Source: DASUFH01 sp036274645 (GTDB lineage: Bacteria > Acidobacteriota > Terriglobia > 20CM-2-55-15). From it: a stretch of 7,316 nt of DNA. Shown here piece by piece: positions 1 to 5,711 of the stretch. The notes below the pieces were generated by a model, which searched no databases, was not told the origin of the DNA, and worked only from the letters and a program-made list of their open reading frames with translations. Every line of letters starts with the position of its first letter. The first letter of the stretch is position 1. The translations under genes and the position numbers were made by a program. The DNA lies in NCBI GenBank assembly GCA_036274645.1, contig DASUFH010000173.1, positions 1-7,316 of the forward strand. The letters are read 5' to 3'.

Positions 1-123
1 CTGATCGAGCAGCCGGCCCAACCGGAAGATCACTCCCCGCTCATATTCCCGCAGGACCACGAGTGAATTTGAAATCCAGATCAAGAAGATGACCAACGCG
101 ACGAGCAGTACTAGTGGTGACAT
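1..123 (-). CDS. Slipin / SPFH (stomatin-like) membrane protein, N-terminal fragment
   Basis: Seen: reading leftward from an ATG at 123-121 gives 41 codons that stay open to the window edge. Residues 3-24 form one hydrophobic membrane segment. It is followed by LREYERGVIFRLGRLLDQ, the signature opening of the slipin/stomatin SPFH domain. A strong Shine-Dalgarno site (AGGAG, 5 nt from ATG) fixes the start. Known: bacterial slipins are usually about 250-310 aa. They anchor through this N-terminal segment, oligomerise into rings or lattices in the membrane and pair with NfeD proteins; in Pyrococcus the NfeD protease cleaves its slipin partner. Context: it begins 24 bp after the NfeD stop on the same strand, the classic NfeD-slipin arrangement. 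Only the membrane anchor and the first strand of the SPFH domain are visible, so nothing can be said about the coiled-coil or C-terminus. Confidence 0.9.
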   Translation of the reverse strand, partial: MSPLVLLVALVIFLIWISNSLVVLREYERGVIFRLGRLLDQ

Positions 124-126
124 TCA

Positions 127-135
127 CTCTCCTCT
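127..135 (-). promoter_or_regulatory. Ribosome binding site of the slipin gene
   Basis: Read on the minus strand, AGAGGAGAG lies in the 24-bp NfeD-slipin gap, with AGGAG 5 nt before the ATG. It is the best Shine-Dalgarno match in the window and suggests slipin is translated more efficiently than NfeD, which has no visible site of its own. Confidence 0.75.
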
Positions 136-147
136 GAGCAAAGGCGG

Positions 148-1545
148 TCAGTTACGGGAATTGGTCTCACTCTGCTTTTCCACTTCCACTTCCAGACCGT
201 GCGTCCGGACCACGCGCACGGTCGCCCCACTTTCGATCGGCGAAGTGGAACGCGCTTTCCAGAGTTCACCGTGAACAAAAACCGTGCCCTGGGCATGCAC
301 GTCCGTACGGGCCACGCCGATTTCACCGATCATGCCTTCGCCGCCCGTAACACTCTTCCGGGCATGCGAGAGGGCCACCAGGCGCACGAGGAATACCGTG
401 ATCGCGGCCAGCGGAAACGTCACACCGAGAATGGTCGCCAGGCTGATCCGGAGTTGCGGAATCGGTCCCTCGACCAACATCAATCCGCCGGCAATCATCG
501 CAACGATACCGCCGAGAGCGAGGATGCCGTGACTGGTAATCGTCGCCTCCATCACAAAAAGCGCAATGGCGACCAGAATCAGCGCGGCGCCCGCCCAATT
601 GACCGGCAGAAGATTGAAGGCGAAAAGGGCCAGAATGATCGCAATGGCGCCGGCAACTCCGGGCAGGATCAGGCCCGGGTGCGTGATTTCCACATACAGA
701 CCCACCAGTCCGATTACCGCGAGAATGAGAGCAATATTCGGATTCAGCACGCGTGAAAGCAGTTGCTGCCGCGACGACATCTCGAAAGGCTCGATGGTAG
801 CGCCCTCCAGGTCGAGCTTCACCGATCGCTGATCGATCCGCCGGACGGCGGCGCCGTCATACTTGCGAATGATATCGGGAGCGTCATTCACGACGGCGTC
901 GATCAGGTGGGCGTGAAGCGCCTCCTCTGCCGTAAACGACTTGCTCTGCAGAACACCCGTCTCGGCCACGGCCGCGTTCCGGCCTCGCTGAGTCACATAA
1001 CTTCGCAGGTAGGCGGCGGCGTCATTGACGATCTTTTCCTTCAGTGAACCGCCGATGTCGCTGCCATCCGACGATATTGGATGAGCCGCCCCCGTATTCG
1101 TGCCCGGCGACATGACCGCAACATCCGCGGAAAGCAGAATGAAAAATCCCGCCGATGCGGCCCGAGCTCCATTCGGCCCCACCCACGCGATCACGGGCAC
1201 AGGTGAACTGAGAACAGACTCCACAATATCGCGCATCGAATCGATCAGCCCGCCTGGCGTATCAATCCTCAGAATGACCGCGCGCGCTCCGATCTCGCCG
1301 GCGTGCTTCAACCCCTCGCGGACATAATCGGCGCTGACGGGGTGGACGATGTCGTCCAGGTCGATCTCGACGATGACGGGAGTCGAGCCAGCCTGGGCCG
1401 CGGTCCCCCTCGCCGCGAGTGAAACGGGAACCGCCGTCCACAGAAGGAGCCACGCCAACACGCCGGATGCGGCCGCGCGAATGGCAAAACTGCGCACGCC
1501 GTTCCTGGCGGAGACGCGAACAGCGGACCTGCGCACGCCGTTCAT
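148..1545 (-). CDS. nfeD: NfeD family membrane-bound serine protease (full-length, ClpP-class domain)
   Basis: 465 aa, the long NfeD form. Residues 24-45 form a hydrophobic signal/anchor after an arginine-rich stretch. Residues about 55-230 are a ClpP-class (S49-like) protease domain: strand VIVEIDLDD, the IDTPGGL turn at 94-100, and the probable nucleophile Ser131 in GARAASAG. The likely general base is Lys171 in LKEKIVNDAA, by position relative to the Ser-Lys dyad known from the Pyrococcus PH1510 enzyme. Residues about 270-395 hold several membrane segments, including the EITHPG turn conserved in NfeD. Residues about 400-457 are the small C-terminal NfeD OB-fold domain. Role (known of the family): cleaves hydrophobic segments of slipin and possibly other membrane proteins; it acts in the cell membrane. 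The ATG overlaps the upstream TPR gene's TGA (ATGA) with no Shine-Dalgarno site, so translation is probably coupled. The TGA stop is 24 bp before slipin. Oddity: the n-region carries an in-frame repeat (NGVR twice), so a later start is possible. Confidence 0.93.
   Translation of the reverse strand: MNGVRRSAVRVSARNGVRSFAIRAAASGVLAWLLLWTAVPVSLAARGTAAQAGSTPVIVEIDLDDIVHPVSADYVREGLKHAGEIGARAVILRIDTPGGLIDSMRDIVESVLSSPVPVIAWVGPNGARAASAGFFILLSADVAVMSPGTNTGAAHPISSDGSDIGGSLKEKIVNDAAAYLRSYVTQRGRNAAVAETGVLQSKSFTAEEALHAHLIDAVVNDAPDIIRKYDGAAVRRIDQRSVKLDLEGATIEPFEMSSRQQLLSRVLNPNIALILAVIGLVGLYVEITHPGLILPGVAGAIAIILALFAFNLLPVNWAGAALILVAIALFVMEATITSHGILALGGIVAMIAGGLMLVEGPIPQLRISLATILGVTFPLAAITVFLVRLVALSHARKSVTGGEGMIGEIGVARTDVHAQGTVFVHGELWKARSTSPIESGATVRVVRTHGLEVEVEKQSETNSRN
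1477..1543. repeat. Imperfect direct repeat at the 5' end of the NfeD gene
   Basis: A 15-bp block (CTGCGCACGCCGTTC on the plus strand) occurs at 1490-1504 and again at 1529-1543, 39 bp (13 codons) apart. Including the 13 bp before each copy, about 23 of 28 positions match. It encodes NGVRRSAVR and NGVRSFAIR in the arginine-rich n-region of the signal anchor. The second plus-strand copy ends inside the start codon. Confidence 0.7.
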
Positions 1546-3182
1546 GGCTGACGCCGCGCGGGCCGGGCGGTCTGCGCGCGCTCCAGATCCGTTTTCAAAG
1601 TCAGCGCGGCGGGATTGCGGGGATCGAGCGTGAGCGCCTCGTTCGCGGCGCTGAAAGCCCGGTCCGGCTGGTTCGCGGCGCGATAGATTCTGGCCAGCTT
1701 CACGTAAGCGTTGGCGGAAGGCTCCAGGGACACCGATGCCTGAAGTTCACGGATGGCGCCCGCGTAATCCCGCTGCAGGTCATAAATGTGGGCGAGCATT
1801 TCATGGGTCTCCGCGGATTTCGGAAACAGCGACAGAATCTCCTTCAGCTGCCGGGTCGCCGCGCCGTAAAAAGTCGTGTCGATGAGTTTGGAGGCCGCCG
1901 CAAGCAAGGCGTTCACATCCTGGCTGGCCGCCCTGCGCTCCAGACGGCTGGCGCTCCACACCGTGCGCGCGCCCGGAACCAGCACTCTCGGAAACTCCGA
2001 AGACAACCGTTCGAGGCCGTCCGGAAGCTGGGCGTTCCAGCGCTCCAGCCGCGGCGAGAGCCGCAACGCTTCCGCAACCGTCCGCTGCGCCTCCTCCGGC
2101 CGGCCGGCGCGGTCATACGCTTTTCCGAGAATGAACATGGCTTCCGCATCGCGCCCCTCCAGCTTGAAAAACTGTTCGAGGTAGCGGATTGCTCCACCGC
2201 TGTCTCCCTGGGTCAGGCTGAGATAACCCAGATTGAAAAATGTATCCGACACCATCGGATCGAGGTCCGCGGCCCGCCGCCAGGCTGCAACCGCAGCCGC
2301 AGGATCTCCGGCCCTGGCCAGGGCCGCGCCGAGATTCATGAACGTGTCGTGATGGGGCGGCAGATTCGCGAAGATACTGACTGCGGATTCGTAGTCGCCG
2401 CTGTAGTAGGCGTTCAAACCCTGGAGATAGCGGGCCTCGAGGTAATCCGGATCGCCTACGCCAACCCGCTCAAGCCACTGCCGGGATGTCGCGTAGTCAT
2501 GGGTGGCGTGATACGTTCGCCCCAATGCAAATATCGCGGCCGAGTACTCGGAGTGCAGCCGGACCGCGTCCTTGAGAAGACGCACACGATTGGCCGGGTC
2601 CTCGCTGAGCAACCCGCGGACAAATTTTTCGAAGGCGCTCGGCGAGGGAAGACCTGGCGCGGCCGAAGAAGCCGGCGCAGTCGATTCCCGGGTCAGTTTC
2701 CGGCCGACACCCGCGGCAAGCGTCGAGCCCAGTTGCATGACGTCGTCGAGCTTTCCGGAAACCCGGGACCCATCGGAAACGTCAAGCGCTTCGAGATTGA
2801 TCATGCGGGCCTGCGCTCCGAAGTCTGCAGGCTTGCCCGACATTGCGCCGAGGATCACCACGTCGGCGCCGATCTCCCAGCCGAGATGAATCGCTGTCGC
2901 CCGGCTGACATTGACGGTGGGGGGAATACCGGCCTTCTTGAAGGCCTCCAGTCTTTCGTCGCGCGTGAAGACATGAACGCCGGGGTCGTCCTTCAGCCCG
3001 TCGACCATCATGTCCGCGAAGCCCTCGCCCAGCCAGTCCAGATTGGGATCGCCCGTTTCGTTCTCGAAAGGCAGGACCAGCACCGTGACGTTGCCGGCCA
3101 TGGCGGCAACCGGCGCCATCAGCCACACCGCAAGCGCAGCGGCTCTGAAGATGCGGTTGAACACTAAGGCATTATAAGCCAT
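1542..3182 (-). CDS. Exported TolB-like / TPR repeat protein
   Basis: 546 aa. Residues 8-29 look like a signal peptide (basic start, hydrophobic core, VAAMA before residue 30). Residues about 31-165 resemble the TolB/FlgO/CsgG-like N-terminal domain seen before TPR arrays: VLVLPFENETGDPNLDWLGE, then an alternating strand/helix pattern with GADVVILGAM at 105-113. A linker rich in Ala, Ser and Pro (166-181) leads to a helical TPR solenoid in two blocks, about 183-378 and 422-535. TPR-type positions are clear in units around 280-310, 314-341, 347-376, 457-488 and 491-522 (for example NLGYL...GDSGGAIRYLEQFFKL and ARIYRAANQPDRAFSAANEALTLDP). No catalytic motif is visible; a protein-protein scaffold outside the inner membrane is inferred. 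It is the first gene of the TPR-NfeD-slipin operon and its stop overlaps the NfeD start. The ATG at 3182 has only an adjacent AGG as ribosome site; GTG at codon 7 is an alternative start that keeps the signal peptide. Confidence 0.85.
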   Translation of the reverse strand: MAYNALVFNRIFRAAALAVWLMAPVAAMAGNVTVLVLPFENETGDPNLDWLGEGFADMMVDGLKDDPGVHVFTRDERLEAFKKAGIPPTVNVSRATAIHLGWEIGADVVILGAMSGKPADFGAQARMINLEALDVSDGSRVSGKLDDVMQLGSTLAAGVGRKLTRESTAPASSAAPGLPSPSAFEKFVRGLLSEDPANRVRLLKDAVRLHSEYSAAIFALGRTYHATHDYATSRQWLERVGVGDPDYLEARYLQGLNAYYSGDYESAVSIFANLPPHHDTFMNLGAALARAGDPAAAVAAWRRAADLDPMVSDTFFNLGYLSLTQGDSGGAIRYLEQFFKLEGRDAEAMFILGKAYDRAGRPEEAQRTVAEALRLSPRLERWNAQLPDGLERLSSEFPRVLVPGARTVWSASRLERRAASQDVNALLAAASKLIDTTFYGAATRQLKEILSLFPKSAETHEMLAHIYDLQRDYAGAIRELQASVSLEPSANAYVKLARIYRAANQPDRAFSAANEALTLDPRNPAALTLKTDLERAQTARPARRQP

Positions 3183-3214
3183 CCTGTGCTATGACTTTCG
3201 CGAAGTCCTGTCAA
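3171..3214 (-). promoter_or_regulatory. Candidate promoter elements for the TPR-NfeD-slipin operon
   Basis: On the minus strand there is a perfect TTGACA (3214-3209) and a perfect TATAAT (3176-3171), but they are 32 bp apart, too far to form one sigma-70 promoter. TTGACA could pair with a weak CATAGC (3192-3187, 16-bp spacing). TATAAT has only a weak -35 near 3199-3194. TATAAT lies within codons 3-5 of the called TPR gene. If it is used, transcription would start near the GTG at 3164-3162, giving a leaderless message from that GTG. Which element works cannot be settled from sequence. Confidence 0.35.
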
Positions 3215-3221
3215 CCCGGTC

Positions 3222-3226
3222 GAGGA
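3222..3226 (+). promoter_or_regulatory. Ribosome binding site supporting a TTG start
   Basis: GAGGA lies 8 nt before the TTG at 3235. It decides the start of the glycosyltransferase: no upstream in-frame ATG or GTG exists in the 52-bp gap, and the next in-frame ATG comes only near codon 193, after the conserved N-terminal domain. Confidence 0.6.
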
Positions 3227-3234
3227 CGAGCCGC

Positions 3235-4485
3235 TTGAATCCCGGCGCCCCACAATTCCGGCCTGTCCGAATCGCCATCGACATCCGGAAGATCAACGAA
3301 TTCGGGATTGGATCCTACATCTGGAATCTCGTCCGGAACATCGCCTCGATCGACTGCGAGAACCAGTATTTGCTGATTGGTTCGCGCCGGAATTTCTACG
3401 AACTGGGTCCGCTACCTGAAAATTTTCGTCCCCTTTACACGCCGATATCCTCGCTCTGGCAGGATCACGGTCCCCTGACGCTGGCGCTCAGAAGAAATGC
3501 GGTGGACGTGCTGCATGTGCCGCATCACGACGCTCCGGTGTGGGGCGGCGCCAAGCTTCTGGTCACTGTCCACGACTGCGTTCATCTGCTGTTTCCGGCC
3601 GCCGACTCCTCGCGGTTTCAACGCTTCCGCGATTACTGGCGTACCTCCCAGGTGGTGCGGCGGGCCAGCCACATTCTGGCCGTATCGAATTCGACCAAAG
3701 AGGACCTTGTCAATATCTTCGACCTGGATCCCGAGCGCATCTCCGTCATCTACAACGCTCTGGATGACCGGTTTGGGCGGTCCTCCGGCGAAGACAATCA
3801 GGGATCGGTCATGGAGCGGTATCAGATCAAAGACCCCTTTGTGCTCTATTCCGGAAGAATCCGGTCGCACAAGAACGTGCATCGTCTCATCGAGGCTTTC
3901 GCGGTTCTGAAAAGCGAGTTCGCCGGCCAGGGCCACTATGGAAACCTGAAACTGGTCATCATCGGCGATGAACTGAGCCGCCGGCAGTACCTTCGATTGC
4001 GGGTTGTGCAGAGCGGCGTCCAGCAGGACGTGCGCTTCTTCGGCTTTGTTCCCGCGCCGACTTTGCAGGTCTTCTACCAGTCGGCCGCGCTGTTCGCGTT
4101 TCCTTCGCTATACGAGGGTTTCGGTCTGCCACCGCTCGAAGCGATGGCCAACCGCACTCCGGTGCTCGCTTCCAACACGTCGTCGCTCCCGGAGGTCCTC
4201 AACGACGCCGCGCTTCTCGTCAATCCTGAAAATGTCTTCGAGATCGCCCGCGGAATGAAGGCCATTCTGCTGGACGAAGCGCTCCGAGACAGGCTGATCC
4301 GGAAGGGCATTGATCAGGTATCCAAATTTTCCTGGAAGACCGCGGCGGGCCGGGTTGTGGACATCTACCAACGAATCGCCGATCCCCGGCGCGCCGGAAC
4401 GGGGCGGGCCATCGAGACGGAAAACGACGCTCTTATGGAGTCGTCTTCTTCAGCGGGTTCACCTGAGAAGCGTCTTCGAATCTGA
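3235..4485 (+). CDS. Glycosyltransferase family 4 (GT-B fold), group 1 type
   Basis: 416 aa, normal for GT4. It transfers a sugar from a nucleotide-sugar donor to a lipid- or glycan-linked acceptor at the cytoplasmic face of the membrane; the sugar cannot be read from sequence. N-terminal Rossmann domain (about 11-180): RIAIDIRKI, then the glycine turn GIGSY (24-28), DVLHVPHH (91-98), and HILAVSNSTKEDL (146-158), the usual end of the acceptor domain. C-terminal donor domain (about 200-380): YSGRIRSHKN (205-214) with the Arg208/Lys213 pair expected to bind the diphosphate, KLVIIGD (239-245), then E294-GFGLPPL-E302, the EX7E motif of retaining GT4 enzymes, followed by ASNTSSLPEV. Start is TTG with GAGGA 8 nt upstream. 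It stands alone on the plus strand, divergent from the TPR operon. The last ~33 residues after IYQRIAD look unconserved (Ser- and charge-rich), and the final 53 bp overlap the convergent gene. Confidence 0.9.
   Translation: MNPGAPQFRPVRIAIDIRKINEFGIGSYIWNLVRNIASIDCENQYLLIGSRRNFYELGPLPENFRPLYTPISSLWQDHGPLTLALRRNAVDVLHVPHHDAPVWGGAKLLVTVHDCVHLLFPAADSSRFQRFRDYWRTSQVVRRASHILAVSNSTKEDLVNIFDLDPERISVIYNALDDRFGRSSGEDNQGSVMERYQIKDPFVLYSGRIRSHKNVHRLIEAFAVLKSEFAGQGHYGNLKLVIIGDELSRRQYLRLRVVQSGVQQDVRFFGFVPAPTLQVFYQSAALFAFPSLYEGFGLPPLEAMANRTPVLASNTSSLPEVLNDAALLVNPENVFEIARGMKAILLDEALRDRLIRKGIDQVSKFSWKTAAGRVVDIYQRIADPRRAGTGRAIETENDALMESSSSAGSPEKRLRI
4421..4445 (-). terminator. Candidate intrinsic terminator of the 203-aa secreted-protein gene
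   Basis: On the minus strand a 7-bp stem (GACG-A-CTC pairing with GAGCGTC, one bulged A; arms 4445-4438 and 4432-4426) closes a 5-nt loop CATAA. One base later comes TTTT (4424-4421). The TAA stop of the gene ends in the loop, and the whole element lies inside the 3' coding region of the opposite-strand glycosyltransferase. The T-run is short, so strength is uncertain. Confidence 0.4.
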
Positions 4486-5044
4486 AGTTCGAAACCACGG
4501 CAATACGGGCGCCCGGCGCCTCCACCCGCGCAACCGCGCCGTTTCGCGAAATGGTCTGTGACCTCCCGACAATACTGATCGACTGCGGTCCAGGCTGCGT
4601 GTTCAACGTCACTGTCTTGGTCGATACGGGTACGACATAGCGATCCACCGGCGCCGTGCTGACCTTGACGACGGTTCCGTTCGTCTCTCCCTGCTTGTCG
4701 ATCGTTTCGGAGATCGTGAACCGGCCCAGACTGTTCGTTCCTCCGGTAATCACTTCAACGACAGTCGTCACTTCGGCGGGAAACGCAAAGTCCGGCTTCA
4801 TGTCGATTCGATGATGCAGGTCGAAGTAGAACTTTCCACCCTTGGAGGTATAGGGCAGCTTGATCGCCACGCCCTCCTCCGGCTGCCGGGTAATCACGAC
4901 ATCGTAGTAACTTCCCTCCTCGCCCTGCCCTTTGCCAAACAACAGTTCCTGCCGGGCCCGGACGTCGAACGGTAATGGCGATCCCTGAAATATGCCAAGA
5001 AACGCAATTCCGACGAGACCGCGAGCCACAATCGTGGAAAGCAT
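4433..5044 (-). CDS. Hypothetical secreted beta-rich protein
   Basis: 203 aa; I do not recognise the family. Residues 1-24 look like a signal peptide (Arg8, then hydrophobic VGIAFLGIF and a break at QGSPLP). The rest has no further membrane segment and alternates hydrophobic and polar residues as beta-strands do: SYYDVVITRQP (45-55), GVAIKLPY (58-65), KFYFDLHHRI (71-80), TTVVEVITGG (93-102), RYVVPVSTKTVTLNT (135-149), SISIVGR (155-161), ARIAVVSNFRFED (179-191). No cysteines or catalytic pattern are seen. An exported single-domain beta protein is inferred. The ATG at 5044 is the only sensible start, since a stop lies five codons upstream in frame. The nearest Shine-Dalgarno match (GAGGAG) is 15 nt away, longer than usual. 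It follows the JAMM peptidase on the same strand after 126 bp containing a large inverted repeat, and overlaps the glycosyltransferase gene tail to tail by 53 bp. Confidence 0.7.
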   Translation of the reverse strand: MLSTIVARGLVGIAFLGIFQGSPLPFDVRARQELLFGKGQGEEGSYYDVVITRQPEEGVAIKLPYTSKGGKFYFDLHHRIDMKPDFAFPAEVTTVVEVITGGTNSLGRFTISETIDKQGETNGTVVKVSTAPVDRYVVPVSTKTVTLNTQPGPQSISIVGRSQTISRNGAVARVEAPGARIAVVSNFRFEDASQVNPLKKTTP

Positions 5045-5097
5045 CGCTAAAGCGTATCACTCCTCTTTAGATCACGACAACCAGTGGAGAAAATCCG

Positions 5098-5169
5098 GGA
5101 CAGCCTCCAGGTTCGCGCGAGTGATTGTTCAGAAATTCGAGGTAACTCGCGCGATTTCAAAAGCTGTCC
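5098..5169. repeat. Concentric inverted repeats (72-bp interrupted palindrome)
   Basis: Two perfect inverted repeats share the same centre (between 5133 and 5134). Outer arms are GGACAGC (5098-5104) and GCTGTCC (5163-5169). Inner arms are TCGCGCGAGT (5113-5122) and ACTCGCGCGA (5145-5154). They are separated by symmetric 8-nt interruptions and enclose a 22-nt loop. The element fills most of the gap between the JAMM peptidase stop (5171) and the next ATG (5044). No T-run follows on the minus strand, so a simple intrinsic terminator is unlikely. An RNA stem affecting 3' end stability, a regulator site or a REP-like dispersed element are all possible. Confidence 0.7.
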
Positions 5170-5170
5170 G

Positions 5171-5602
5171 CTATACCATCGCGACCAACTCCACATCGAG
5201 AACCCGGCCGCCCACGATGCGAAAGCCGCGAACCACCGGATGCTCCAGACGGGTCAGCGAAACAATGATTTGAACTGCATTCGGATAGAGCGACTCGGCG
5301 ATATCGAGAGCGGAGGGATAAGCCGGCCCGGAAGGATGAGAGTGGCAAATGGCTGCCAGATCATCTCCCGATTCGCGCAGGGACCGAAACGCCTGAACCA
5401 GTTCCGCCGGATCCATGGCGTACCGCAAAGGGCTGGCGGCCGCGTTCTGCATGGGGATGAGCCGCTCGGCGACACCGTTTCTACCGCCGACCAGACCACA
5501 CCCCTCGTTGGGATATGCCAGTTTGAGGTGATCGAGAATCCGTTCGAGCAGGCCGGGAGCGATCGTCAGACGCAGGGCGCCGGGGCCCAAATCGCCTGTC
5601 AT
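5171..5602 (-). CDS. JAMM/MPN+ metallopeptidase, M67 family (Mec/RadC-like superfamily)
   Basis: 143 aa, the usual length of stand-alone bacterial M67 enzymes. Catalytic residues are all present: Glu33 in NEGCGLVGG, and the zinc motif H87-S-H89-P-S-G-x3-P-S97-x2-D100 (HSHPSGPAYPSALD, 87-100), a full match to the JAMM signature HxHPxGxxxPSxxD. An active zinc-dependent peptidase of the cytosol is therefore expected; no signal peptide is present. Known: close relatives include Mec, which releases cysteine from the sulfur-carrier protein CysO, and JAMM enzymes that act on ubiquitin-like carriers. Such genes often sit beside moaD/thiS, moeB/thiF or cysteine synthase. None of these is in this window, so the substrate is open. 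The start ATG at 5602 has AAAGG 9 nt upstream. It lies 109 bp after the carboxypeptidase-regulatory-like gene and 126 bp before the secreted-protein gene, all minus strand; co-transcription is possible but not shown. Confidence 0.9.
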   Translation of the reverse strand: MTGDLGPGALRLTIAPGLLERILDHLKLAYPNEGCGLVGGRNGVAERLIPMQNAAASPLRYAMDPAELVQAFRSLRESGDDLAAICHSHPSGPAYPSALDIAESLYPNAVQIIVSLTRLEHPVVRGFRIVGGRVLDVELVAMV

Positions 5603-5655
5603 TGGCGTCCGCCTTTGACTCTATTGGCCACTTTGTCTCTGGTTTCCGCTATTTG

Positions 5656-5711
5656 CCGGCGGCCGGAGCTTCTTCGCGCAGCTCCCGGGCGCTCCCCAAT
5701 TCTGCCGCCGG
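5656..5711. repeat. GC-rich inverted repeat after the carboxypeptidase-regulatory-like gene
   Basis: CCGGCGGC (5656-5663) and GCCGCCGG (5704-5711) are perfect inverted arms, starting directly after the gene's TGA (5714-5712). Inside lies a second small hairpin, GGAGCT (5665-5670) with AGCTCC (5680-5685). There is no T-run. It may be a factor-dependent terminator or 3' mRNA structure; chance is also plausible at this GC content. Nothing else is seen in the 5603-5711 gap. Confidence 0.35.

Noticed and set aside
1419..3167. A 582-codon open frame on the plus strand opposite the TPR gene.
   Set aside because: It is in codon register with the TPR gene and exists because that gene lacks TTA, CTA and TCA codons after codon 6; it ends exactly at the antisense of the TTA at codon 6. 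The predicted peptide is arginine-rich without domain logic, while the minus-strand protein has a signal peptide and TPR motifs.
3412..3936. A 174-codon minus-strand frame inside the glycosyltransferase gene.
   Set aside because: The plus strand carries the full GT4 motifs through this region; the antisense frame shows no domain or start signal.
5603..5711. A small RNA gene or extra small ORF in the gap between the two minus-strand genes.
   Set aside because: Only a GC-rich inverted repeat is present; there is no promoter-like pair, T-run or coding pattern with a ribosome site.
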